Origin: Byssothecium circinans
Lineage: Eukaryota; Ascomycota; Dothideomycetes; Pleosporales; Massarinaceae
Reading direction: 5' to 3'
Length of the DNA stretch: 64,000 bases
Assembly: GCA_010015675.1 (NCBI GenBank)
Contig: ML976996.1
Span: 618,282-682,281, forward strand
The notes beneath the pieces are model-generated. The model ran no database searches and was not told where the DNA came from. It worked only from the letters and a program-made list of their open reading frames with translations. Shown here in pieces: positions 1 to 11,069 of the stretch. A program made the translations under genes and the position numbers. How positions within the stretch are numbered: the stretch's first letter is position 1; each line of letters opens with the position of its first letter.

Positions 1-1
1 A

Positions 2-688
2 CGAGAGAGCTCTACTTCAGTACTTAGTGGATCTGACTGGCGTAAACTAGATCGCCTTGTACGATCTACAGTAGAGGATCAGGGCAGCAAGGACGCGCAG
101 AAGCTCAGCCGCTCACTCTACTATATCTCCGTTCAAAATGAGCTACTTCACCATGAAATCAACGGGCTAAAGGAGGCACTATTAGTTAAGAAGAAGTATA
201 AGAAGAATAGCAAGCCTCTTAACCTTCAGCAACGTCAAGAATACCATGGAGGTGCAGTTTTCTGGTCACCAAGGAAGGTTAGGGAGGCGCGTGTACGTCA
301 GTCTGTGAAGGAGCAAGAGGACAAGGAGCAGAAACTTCAAAAAGCTAAGACAGCTAAGTTGAGGAAGGCAGCTAAGCTGTACAAGGAAAAAATCGCAGAG
401 GAGAAACGTGTGGCGCGGGAGGCAGCCAAGGTAGCCAAGGAGAAGGAGAGGGCTGAGAAGGCAGCAGAGCGCGCTCGCAAAAAGGAGGCTCGTGACGCAG
501 CAAAAGCTCTACAGCTATCCAAAAAGGGCAAGAGAAAGGCCTTGCAGCCATCTACAAAGAGCAACAAGCGCCAGAAACATGTGGTTAACGCTGTAGCTAC
601 TGAGGAGGCCTCAGGGGCTGCGTTAGCAGCTCCACCCACGACCACGCGGCGCGGCCGCAACGTTAAGCTTCCAAGTAAATATCAGTAG
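2..688 (+). CDS. Pogo/Tc1-type DDE transposase, C-terminal fragment (5' end outside window)
   Basis: The frame is open from base 2 to the TAG at 686-688, so the gene begins upstream of the window. Only the tail after the DDE catalytic core is visible. It contains a helical segment, the FWSP motif typical of fungal pogo/Fot1-like transposase tails, and then a long Lys/Arg/Ala/Glu coiled coil (about residues 100-190). The end is basic, with KRKAL, KRQKH and RRGRN patches that could act as nuclear localisation signals. Family knowledge says such proteins cut and paste DNA through terminal inverted repeats. The reading frame shows no stop codons, so this copy is either recent or has escaped RIP. 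The catalytic part cannot be judged here. Confidence 0.75.
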   Translation, partial: RESSTSVLSGSDWRKLDRLVRSTVEDQGSKDAQKLSRSLYYISVQNELLHHEINGLKEALLVKKKYKKNSKPLNLQQRQEYHGGAVFWSPRKVREARVRQSVKEQEDKEQKLQKAKTAKLRKAAKLYKEKIAEEKRVAREAAKVAKEKERAEKAAERARKKEARDAAKALQLSKKGKRKALQPSTKSNKRQKHVVNAVATEEASGAALAAPPTTTRRGRNVKLPSKYQ

Positions 689-1983
689 CGCAAGTTGATC
701 GCAAGTATCAATATAGTACTCCATAAAAAACTCTCGTGATAATAGCTACTATATGTGGCTCTATAGCTTTATTCTTGGGTGAGTTATTTTGGTATTGCGC
801 GATCGTTGCGCGAACATGATCGTTGCGTGCACGGACACGTTAGCGGTGCTTAGCACCGGTTAAGCTTTGCAACCCCGTCATCCGGGTCGAACCTTCTACG
901 TTGGTTTTTGCCCGGGTGGGTGCTACTCCTCTACGATTACAAAATCTAGAAGCGATATGAAGGAACCGAGCGGGAAAACGTCGTGAAGCTGCAAGATGAA
1001 CACAACTACCTGGGCAGTACTCCCTCCTATCACCAGCAGCAAGCAGTCCCTACCTTAAGTAAATACCAGTAGCCATCCGCCCGCCTCCGCTGAAATCTCC
1101 TACACACCAGCCCATCCCAGCCTTTCTGGTAGTAGAGTATACGAATCAAAACGAACAAGTTAGTTTAAAGACGCAACCCAGCCATGCCTCAACAAAAATC
1201 CAATCCCCGCGGTCTGCCGGTACCCCTGCACATGCCACCGCCGCCGATACCTGGAAGGTCCGATGTCAAATGATACTCACGCTACCTACGTCCCAATTTT
1301 CAATTTCCTCTACTAACAACCGCCGGTCTTGCGTCTCCGGAAAAGTCTCGATCTCACTGCCACTGGACTGACTTGCTGCACCATGTTCACTGTATTCGTT
1401 ATTCGCATGGGCGCTTCGCTTCAAAGCTTCCAATAATACTTTTTCTTTGTACGACGGTACGACGGCCACATGTCGATGCCATGTTCCACTAGCCTAGTCA
1501 AGGCGCTTACGCGTGGAGCTGACGTCCTGGGTTTGTGGCTTGTTATTGCCAGGTCGTACATAGTCAGACCGTACACAGTCTGTACAGTACATATATATCC
1601 CGCATATCGCTTGGCGATGCCAGTCTTGATTTTGATACTGGTACTTCTCCCTCGCTCGTCTTCCTGGCATGTTGAATGAATGCAGACTGACTGCCCTGGC
1701 GACTTGAACCCTCTCTTTTCTCTTCTTTTCTGTTCTGTTCCTCCTGCTACTGCCGCTGCTTCTTTTTATATGCTAGTATACTTCCCTAATTGCTAGCACA
1801 ACTATCATATCAAGGTCCTTTTTTTGTTTATTCCTCTCATACTTAAAAGGCCCACTCCGTCACTATTCACGGGCTATTCACATACTCCATCACCTCTATC
1901 CATTCATTCCCCACCATACCTACCGAAGTCCGAACGCGCGCATTACCTACTTCGAAAAGAAGACCACAACGACTGCCGGCACA
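689..1983. other. Intergenic: transposon 3' flank and LicD gene promoter
   Basis: No gene is supported here. Just past the transposase lies a GATCGTTGCG direct repeat (about 801-829) and a small palindrome, GGTGC-TTA-GCACC (about 853-865), which may be part of the element's end. A minus-strand frame at 1266-1469 looks protein-like and ends in a GTGAGT donor, but it has no ATG. The last 300 bp before 1984 are pyrimidine-rich, like a fungal promoter or leader. Confidence 0.5.
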
Positions 1984-3285
1984 ATGTACACCTATACCTA
2001 CTTCAGCACCCTCTTACTTGCCTTTACGGCCCTCACATCAGCCTACCCATCCGCATCATCGCTGTACAGAGGCGATAGGACGCGGGAGCCAGTGAGAAGC
2101 GCAGACGACACGATAGCTTTCCTCCAGGGCTTGACGAATAACCGCGAGGATATGTCGGGTAGAGGTGGTGATCCACCAGAGAAGTACTTCCATGAGAGCA
2201 CTGTAAGTTCTACTCTACCCTAGCTCATTGCTCCGACCGCGCAAGCGATAATTCTCAATGAATTACCAAACGCGAAGAACCCACGGCTGATGTGTGTTCA
2301 GTTCCACCCACACTACGACGGCCGCTTCGCCTATACAATTCTCCCACCTTCCACCCGACTCCCACACCTCCGCGCCCTGATCCGTTCCTACCTCTCCACC
2401 ATGCGCGACCTCGGCGCCGAGACATGGATAATGCACGGGTCCCTCCTAGGCTGGTGGTGGAACCGACGGATCATGCCGTGGGACGACGACATCGATGTGC
2501 AAGTCAGCGAGAGCGCCATTTCCTTTCTCGCCAGATATTACAACATGACGGTCCACTCCTTCAACGATTCTGACCTCGGCATGTCGACTGAGGATGCAGA
2601 ATTGATGGAAGCGAATGGGAACATGGGGAAGAGATATCTTTTGGAGGTTAATCCGAGGTATACAAATGCGAGTGCCGAGGATTGGTTGAATGTTATTGAT
2701 GCGCGGTGGATCGATATTGATACCGGGTTGTTTATTGATATTACGGCATTGAGAGTGGACCGGGGAGAAGCTTCGACTCGCAGCGATGACGGCGTTGATG
2801 TGGAAGAAAGTAGGGGGATCGACAGGGAGACCGATACCATACCCGACTTTGACAGCACTGCCGAGCGCCGTCGTCATAAACGAAGATTCCGCCCCGCAGA
2901 CGAAGCTGTGCGCACCGGCCCGCTGAAAATGTACTGCAAAGACAAACATACCTTTCTTTCTTCACAAATATATCCGCTCCGCACGTCTGTCTTCGAAGAC
3001 GTACCTGTTCGCATACCCTACGCATACCGAGACTTGTTGGCTGAAGAATACGGCTCGAATTCGCTCATTGAGACGGATTTCTGGAACGAAAGATATGAGT
3101 TCCAGCAACAAAGGTTGGAGTGGGTGCCTATGAGCTATGAAAAGGTACAGGTCAAGTTGGAAGAGGAGGAAAGGGAAATGGAGAGGAACAATGTGAAGGC
3201 GCTAGGATTTAAAAATTGGAGCGATGAGCAGGAAACTGTACGAAAAAGGAGAATGAATGGGAGAGAAGGTGAGTTGGTGGAGTAA
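1984..3285 (+). CDS. Secreted/lumenal LicD-family protein
   Basis: Two exons, 1984-2202 and 2302-3285, flank a 99-nt intron (GTAAGT donor, TTCAG acceptor). They join in phase 0 to give about 400 aa. Residues 1-20 form a signal peptide (hydrophobic LLLAFTALTSA, then AYP). The LicD core follows: MHGSLLGWWW, then the acidic signature PWDDDIDVQV, the nucleotidyltransferase-like metal-binding motif of the LicD/fukutin family. LicD-type proteins transfer phosphocholine or other phospho-groups to glycans. In yeasts the Mnn4 relatives regulate mannosylphosphate addition in the secretory pathway. The tail is acidic and basic (EEEEREME, RKRRMNG). I infer a role in Golgi or wall glycan decoration; the substrate cannot be read from sequence. 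The ATG was chosen because it gives a clean signal peptide. Confidence 0.88.
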
Positions 3286-6233
3286 ATCGCATTACCAGTG
3301 CCAGCAGTAAGGAAAGTCGAGGAATATGACTGATCCTTTTGTCCCGTTCGTTTAGCGATATACCATATAGGCATAACACTTCTTAAATAAGCTCAAATGA
3401 AGCTATGTTCACTACGTCAACACCTGCGCCTCTGGTGTTGTAGTTTGATGAAGTGGTTTCATTGCGTGCAGGAATTCAGCTGTAAGCTAGGAATGCGCTG
3501 GAAGGGTGGCTGGTCGACGACTGTCCCGTACAGCCATGCGTCAAACATCTTGCAAGGTTTCTCCATAGTTCAGGCCTCTCTACGTGTTTCAATGCTTTTA
3601 GTCTCATATCTCTGATGGCATGGACCACGAAAAGCGTACAATATCCACGCGGTCCCGACTAGCATTTGAAAAATGTCGCTCTTTTAGGTCATGCTCAGAA
3701 GTTGAGCTAGGGACCGGTTCAATATCGTATTGGCTGGCGCCATACGTATGCTATTCCGCCCTCGACAGTTTTCTGACAGCATCGAACATGAGATAGATCG
3801 ACAAGAATTCGAACTTGAGTCCCAAAGGAAGCAACTGGAAGTTGGGAACAGAAGCATGGGGGTCGAAAAGAATGAAGCTGTCAGGAAACGCGTGGCGAAC
3901 GCGATACCCAGGGATGTGGAAGCACCGGTTTCAAGATTTGTATACATGCATGCTGCAAGAGTTATACATCGTGGACTGCCATTCCCTTGGCAATATCGGA
4001 ACCCCACGGGTACACAGCATCGCGATCTCCCTAGACGACGCTGTATATTCCCGCATCTTGTCTCACGATAATGTTGGTTGCGAGGACAAGATGTTCTCAA
4101 CGTGGGAGGTAGTACCCAGCATCAGGGAAGCCGATGTTAGAGCTTGATCTTGATTACAGTCGTCATAAGTACCCTGGTCGTTCTATGCTATTGAGTCTGT
4201 TATCGAATATTAAATATGATAAGCGCCTGCAGATGCTGCTTGAGATTGATTGTAGCCCGTTGCAAGTGGACTAGAGATGCTCTATGGGGACAAAATGGCA
4301 GACGAGCATGCTCATACTCGTGCTCGAAGGGAGAGCCATGCAACCAAGGGCCCTCGCGGACTTACTGCCTCGGAGGTCTTGAATTGCGACGGTTGCCTGG
4401 TTTCAACTTTCGCATTTGCAGCCGAGGACATCAGGGCCATTGAGCAATAATGGGTAGTAGACAAGTGGGCCCCGAAAGCAACCGATTGTGGATGTCGAAG
4501 AAGGATCTGCGGACTGCTCTTGCCAGCTCGTGCAGCTCGTACCAACTTGCAAAGCATGTCCACAACTCAAGGCTGATAGACATTATGACAGAGCGAAGGA
4601 GACGTTTACGTGACAAAGGATTTCTCATCCGAAGGTCAGAGTTTCGCGACAAGTGTCAAGTGATCAGAGGCGGAGCATGATGTGAAGCTGTATAGAAACA
4701 TCAGCGGGTCTTCGGGCTGTGTTTTAGTGCAGCTGACGACGACTTGTAGCGAAGGTGCTGCAGCGACCCCGCTCGTTACAGAAGGCGACGAACTGGCGAT
4801 GGGGCTATCCAATACTGTATGCGATCGTCAAACAAGTATTTGTGGTAGTGGGGCTTCTGCAACGATATCGCGCGTCCACCGTCCGCGTGCTCTGGATAGA
4901 CGTCATAGTCGGCCGACCATGCGGCGCACAACAACGACTTTCCATCTGCCAGCGTTCAAACCGCAAAGATGGAGGCTCAAAGTGCCACGGACAGATGAGG
5001 TGAGGTTGTTTCAGGCCTACGTGAGGCTTACGGCGAGCTGCACGGCACGGTCGAGCCAACGACAGCGGGAGCAAGGCATGTTTCCGTGACTGTGCTGCTC
5101 CATGATGTCGCAATTGTTATCGAAGAAATAGCTGTTGGTGACCTGAAGATGCTGCCGTCTCTCGCGATGGTGGAAGCCGATATCTATATGGATGGCTCGA
5201 AGGCGTGCGTGCCTGGAGACAGTCCGATGTTCGTATTTTTAGGGCACGGGCACGGGCACGGGCAGGCACTGCAATCTGCCACTCATGCAAAATACAGCAT
5301 TGGGCCGAGACGTCCGGCCGTCGCCACTGCATTCGGCTGAGATAAGCGCTGTGCAGCAAATGGCGGAGAGCCTCTCCGTACCTTGGCCGCGACCAGCTGC
5401 GAACGACCAGGATAGCTTCCGGTGGTGGCAGGAGAACCGACGGTCAGGGGTTCAGAGTGCAGAAGATACCAATGAGAGCGAATATTGACGGGACGGGAGA
5501 GAAACGAAAAACGGTGGCAGAGAAAAGGTGTTGAGACGGTAGAGGCTGCACATGGTGGTGCTGCTTACAGGGCTATTGATTGATATGCGGGTGGCGGGGG
5601 CCTCGCAGCTGCCGGACTTGACCTGTCTAGCTGGGGCGTTCCTTCCGTGTCCACATCGACCAGACGGCAGCGGCAGCGGCACCACCACCACCATCACCAT
5701 CACCATCACCACCGAAATTCAGACTGCATCCTATGCGTATGCGTGCGTCGCTGTGAATTGCTTAATTCAATTGCCCCCCTCTTCGGCGCGTCTCCAGCCG
5801 CTTTTGCTGGCACGATCCGACCATCCCCGTCTGCTGCAAAATCGGGCACGATTAATTATTTAGCGCGGCTCGGCAGCAGCCACGCTAGCCGCATTCGCGC
5901 AACCCTTATCCCCCATCGCCGCTCTGCCCATCCCTCCTCTTCAACCCACGGCCATCTTGTCCTGTCCTGTCTCTGCTCACTCCACCCTGCTTCGTCCTGC
6001 GTTGGACCCGCCGTCGTTCGTTACCTCCCTCCGTCGTGCCTTTTCGCTCTCTTCCTCGCAGCAACAGCACTGCCCCGTCGCGCACCCAGGCCAGGCCGCA
6101 ATCCCTAATACGCCTCAGCCTTACCTCGACCGAACAGCGCGAATTCTTCACCCCATCATCCATTCTCCGCCGCAAGCGATCCGCAGATGCAGTATTAGGC
6201 CCATCCAGCAGGACATAACACATCGTCGCCATC
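3286..6233. other. Intergenic: no supported gene; microsatellites in DUF3405 leader
   Basis: About 2.9 kb without a recognisable gene. Short overlapping frames on both strands (for example 3730-4071 plus) show no known domain. Simple repeats are present: GGGCAC x4 near 5240-5262 and CAC/CAT triplets at about 5680-5712. The last 400 bp are C/T-rich and probably the long promoter and leader of the next gene. Confidence 0.5.
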
Positions 6234-8436
6234 ATGTCGTCGCGATTCAATCTTAAAACACCCAAGATGTTTATCAAGACGCGCTTCAACTACGAGAAGC
6301 TACCTGGGGGAGACAGCCAGAGCTCCTCTCCCATCCGGATGGGCTCGTGGTCGAAGAACTACCGCAGCCCCGTGTGGGCCAACCGTCTACAACGCCCACG
6401 CATGTCTTTTGCACGCCTGGTGATGCTCGTCGTGGCAGCCCTGATGCTGGTCTCGATGCTGGCCACCGGCATCTACAAGAAGCGACGATGGAACGACCAC
6501 CAGCGCAAGCCCGACGACCGGAAGCTGTACCACTGGGAGCGCTACCCGAGGTAAGCACCATGCTGATGCATTGCACCCCGCCGATGATGCTAACGGCTAC
6601 AGACTCAAGGGCATGTTCACCGGCGTGCGCGCTCTGGTCCCTCACGACGACTGGGTATCCGAACAAGACAAAGTCAAGTACTCGCAGGGCCCGAATCCCG
6701 AGGACAACATCAAACAGAAATGGCCTCCAGGGTACAAGGACCACAAGGAGCCACCCATGGACCCCGTTCTCTTCAACCCCTACCCCGACTTCACCTCGGC
6801 CAACTATCTCAAGCACCATGATGAGGTCAAGACTTGCTATCTCGACGAAGAGGAGAAGGTTGACCTTCCCGACATCTACGCCTACCCCGGTATCCCCCAG
6901 AACCAGACTGCCCCCTTCTTTGGCTCGTACGAGGAACTGGGCATCAACGAGAAGGTCTGCTTCGACCGCTTCGGTCGCTTCGGCTCTTATGGATACTCAT
7001 ACGGACGCGATCAGGGTGGCTTTGACTTGGCTACCAAGTTCGAGAAGAATGGCGCTGAGAAGATGTGGAGCTACGAACGCAAGGTTGACTACAGGCACGT
7101 CAACTGGGGTAAGGCCCAGAAGCGCTGCCTCGCGAAGAACCAGATTCGCTTCGAGAAAAATGAGACCAAGAACACCGAGAGCACGGAGCCCGCCAAGCAG
7201 AAAATCAAGCGCCACGCTTATGTTTTGCGTACCTGGACTGGATACAAGTACAGCGAGACTCAAATCCTGACCATCCGCGCCATGATCAATGAGCTTGCCC
7301 TCAAGTCGGGTGGTGAGTATGATGTGCACTTTTTGCTCCATGTCAAGGACGACAGCATCCCGATCTGGTCTTCCGAGGAGGTCTACCAGAAGACCATCCA
7401 AGACAACCTTCCCGAGGAGTTTTGGGGCATGGCTACGCTTTGGTCTGAGCAGCAAATGCGCATGTACTACCCGGAGCCGTTCCCCAACAACGTCTACAAC
7501 CACGCCAAGGCCCCCGTTCACTCCGTCTACCGCAGCGCTCACTTCGCTATGCAGTGGTTCTCCCAGGTCCATCCCGAGTATGACTTCTATTGGAACTGGG
7601 AGATGGATCTCCGTCTTAGCGGCCACTACTATGAGTTCAATACCAAGATTGGCGATTGGGCGAGGAACCAGCCCCGCAAAGGTATGTGGGAACGATCATC
7701 CCGCTACTACATTCCTGCGCTGCACGGTTCCTGGAAGAACTTCACCGAGATGGTTGAGGAGGAGATGTACAATAGCGACGAGAAGCCAGTCTGGGGTCCC
7801 CCCAAGTTCGAGAACACGGGCATGCTCCCCAGTCCTCCCGAGACCACGCCAAAGGATACCTACCTGGCCGACGACTACCAGTGGGGCGTTGGCGAAGATG
7901 CCGACATCATCACCTTCAACCCCATCTTCGATCCCGCCAAAACGAATTGGGTTTTCCGTGATGATGTCTCTGGTTACGATCTTGAGCTACCCGAGCCTCC
8001 CCGTCGCTGCGCCATCATCACTGTGTCCCGTTTGTCAAAGCGTCTCCTCGATCTGATGCACCGCGAGACCTATCTCATGAAGCACCACATGTTCCCAGAG
8101 ATGTGGCCTTCAACGGTGGCCTTCCACCACGGTCTGAAAGCCGTCTACGCTCCTCATGCCGTGTACTTTGACCACAACTGGCCCCTCGAATCCATCGACG
8201 GCGTTTTCAACCACCCTCCCAAGCCTACCGACAGTGTCTTCGGATGGGGTGAACACAACCAACTTGGGAACAGCTTCTACTTCAACGCTGGCTTCTCTTC
8301 CGAGCTTTGGCGGAGATGGCTCGGTGGTCGTGAATACAATCAGGGAGGACCAGCCGAGGAAGAGACCGGCACTGGCCGCATGTGCCTGCGACCGATATTG
8401 TTCCATCCGATCAAACACGAGAATCTGGCAACCTGA
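6234..8436 (+). CDS. DUF3405 family type II membrane protein (glycosyltransferase-like)
   Basis: Exons 6234-6550 and 6603-8436 are split by a 52-nt intron (GTAAGC donor, CTAAC branch, TACAG acceptor); the product is about 716 aa. The N-terminus is cytosolic and basic. One transmembrane helix lies at about residues 59-81 (RLVMLVVAALMLVSMLATG), followed by a positive KKRRW stop, so the large C-terminal part should be lumenal. Conserved blocks include VCFDRFGRFGSYGYSYG, the region around HVNWGKAQ, YVLRTWTGYKYSE, and a YWNWEMDLRLSGHYY stretch with acidic residues typical of the fungal DUF3405 family. The family is uncharacterised but resembles Golgi glycosyltransferases in topology and in its WEMD-type motif (inference). 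The protein appears complete. The coding sequence is G/C-rich at third positions, as expected for a well-expressed gene. Confidence 0.87.
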
Positions 8437-9272
8437 GGACCTCCCAACCTTCGAAGCACTTTTTTAATAACAGCATGGTGTTCTCTTCTTCGGCGCCGCT
8501 GCGCCATTCCATAGACGGGGCGCGGTCACAACCCTTCTTTCTGACGACATAGGGCGTTGTATTCTTTCCGGGCACGCTTTCGTCAACCATTGTCTACGCA
8601 TCATCAGGCGGCGTTCATGGGCGTTCACGGCACGGCGAGTTGTCACTACCGGCATCATTGTGCATCCTGGACCACCCTTTTCTTCTGTGTTTTCGTTTGT
8701 CTTGTTCTGGGTTGTTTTTTAAAGCGTATACCTTTCCTTTTCTTTGGTCATGCGAGGAACAAAAAAGTCGAGGGAAGATGTAATTAGCCGTTATGGCACG
8801 CCCATTCCTTTGGAGCACACGACTGTTTGCGGGGAGGAGTGACTTCTTGAATGGCTCCGAGCGAGGGCGTACAGTCCTCGGTCTTTTGGAAAGACGGGAT
8901 GCCAGGCAGACGACGGTCCTCATCGTTGAACAGGAGAGCCGGTCACGGCGCCACGGAGATTATGTGTAAATGACGGTGAGGCGTGCGGTACTACTCTCGC
9001 TCTCGCTGGTTGTAGATTATGAGATTAAGCCATGCTAGGTGTGGCATAATATAGATACCGTTTACAAACAACATTGATGCATTCCAAGTTTGGTACTGTG
9101 GCGACGTTTTCATGTGGGTGTTCCTGGCATTACAGGCAAAGCAAGCCAGCCTGGCCTTGGCGTCGGCGAATGGTAGCTCCGACATGGTTCCGAATTTACG
9201 AGTTCGACTCATACTTCGACTCACAGGCCGGCGTAATTACTCTCCCACCTTCACTACAACACTCTTAGCATC
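8437..9272. other. Intergenic: DUF3405 3' region and PheRS promoter
   Basis: No gene is seen. The first part is T-rich, as in a 3' UTR. The last 100 bp before 9273 form a pyrimidine-rich leader. Confidence 0.5.
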
Positions 9273-11069
9273 ATGGCGGGCGGCACCAGGGGACCAGTCC
9301 CCGTTCCTCTCGAATCGAAAGAACACAACGTCACCCAAGACGTGCTCGACTTGCTCGATCAGAAAGAGCCCCTCCAAACCGCCGAAGACTTCCCCTCCAT
9401 ACCACAAGCAGAGATCAAGGCAGCGTTGGACAGACTAGCGAGCCGGTCCATGGTGGAGTACAAGGCAAATGACTCGGAACAGGTCATTTTATCGAAAGAG
9501 GCCGAGGCAATTGTTGCTGAGGGGTCGCATGAGTACAAGGTGTGGAAGGCTGTCAAGGATGCGGGCAAGGTGCCTATCAAGGAGCTCGCGGTGCGTTGTA
9601 GCTTGCACTCCGTTCTCAGCCGGAGATCAACTAACGATTACACCACAGGATGTCGTTGGTGCCGAATCCGCAAAGGTGGGGCAAGGCAATGCGTTCAAGA
9701 ACAAGTGGGTGAAGAAGGACGGCGACTCGCTCGTGCTGGTCGCGGACAACATACAAGACCACACAAGAGAGCTCCTCAAGGGCATACAAGATACAAAATC
9801 ACTCGCCGATACCAAGACACTGAACGACCTGAAGAAGAGGAAGCTGGTCACAGTGTCCAAGGTCATCCACTATACGGTTTCCAAGGGCCCCAAGTACGCG
9901 AAAGAGATACCGATCGAAGTCACAGACCTAACAGCGGATATGATCGCAAGCGGCTCGTGGGAGACGGCCAACTTCAAGCCGTACAACTTCAATGCGCTCG
10001 GTGCGAATCAGGACGCGGGAGCCTTACATCCGTTGAACAAGGTGCGGCAGGAGTTCAGGAATATGTTCTTCTCACAAGGCTTCGTAGAGATGCCTACTGG
10101 ACAGTAAGTATGAGTTATATCGCAACTGAAGTAAGGCTAACGCGTGCAGCTACGTGGACTCTGGCTTCTGGAACTTCGACGCCCTCTTCGTCCCCCAACA
10201 ACACCCCGCCCGCGACATGCAAGACACCTTCTTCATCTCCGACCCACCCAAAGCAGACAAACCGCGCCCGGACCCCAAAACCGAAGCCACAATGAACACC
10301 ATGGAATCAGGCTCAAGAAAGCTCTTCGCAACCCCCGAATCAGAAAAGCGCCAGATTAAGCCTCGCGACTTCGAACAATATTGGAAGAATATTCAAGACG
10401 TTCATCAAAAGGGCGCCTTTGGTTCTATCGGCTACCGCTACCCGTGGTCTGAAGACGAGTGTCTAAAACTCGTGCTGCGAACACATACAACGGCCGTGTC
10501 GACGTGGGTGCTGCATAGACTTGCAGAGGACCCGCGACCGGCGAAGTACTTCTCGATTGATAGGGTCTTCAGGAACGAGACGGTGGATGCTACGCACTTG
10601 GCCGAGTTCCATCAGATCGAGGGCGTAATTGCAGACTTTGGACTTACGTTGGGCGGGCTGATGAAGTTCTTAGAGGACTTCTTCGCGAACATGGGTATTG
10701 AGGGGTTGCGGTTCAAGCCGGCTTACAACCCGTACACGGAGCCTTCTATGGAGGTCTTTGGATACCACAGGGGTACGTGTATTGCGATCTCACCCGTCAC
10801 CTCTTCTTTCTTATTGACGATTGAAAACGATGCTAATATGTACAGGCCTTAAGCGCTGGCTAGAAATCGGCAACTCGGGTATGTTCCGCCCCGAAATGCT
10901 GGAACCCATGGGTCTGCCCAAGGATATGCGCGTCTACGGTTTCGGTCTCTCGCTTGAACGCCCGACGATGATGAAGTATGGAGTTAGCAATATTAGGGAG
11001 TTGCTTGGGCATAAGGTCGATCTGAATTGGATCAAGGAGCAGCCGGCGGTAAGGTTAGAGAAGGACTAG
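9273..11069 (+). CDS. FRS2: Cytosolic phenylalanyl-tRNA synthetase alpha subunit
   Basis: Four exons: 9273-9590, 9649-10103, 10150-10772 and 10846-11069. The introns are 58, 46 and 73 nt with GTGCGT, GTAAGT and GTACGT donors, and all junctions keep frame. The product is about 539 aa, against about 500 in yeast and human. The enzyme charges tRNA-Phe as an alpha2-beta2 complex in the cytosol. The N-terminal 200 residues match the winged-helix tRNA-contact region. The class II core shows [17 protein letters not shown], motif 2 (FRNE with EFHQIEGV downstream) and motif 3 ([15 protein letters not shown]). It ends LEKD, as expected for the eukaryotic alpha chain rather than the mitochondrial single-chain enzyme. 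No defects are visible. Confidence 0.95.

Noticed and set aside
887..898. GGTTCGACCC B-box-like word on the minus strand
   Set aside because: No A box at the right distance and no cloverleaf; a chance match.
1266..1469. Protein-like minus-strand exon ending in a GTGAGT donor
   Set aside because: It lacks an ATG and no convincing second exon is visible. Kept only as a note.
5647..5720. His-rich frame over CAC/CAT repeats
   Set aside because: The His run is only the microsatellite read in frame, in the DUF3405 leader.
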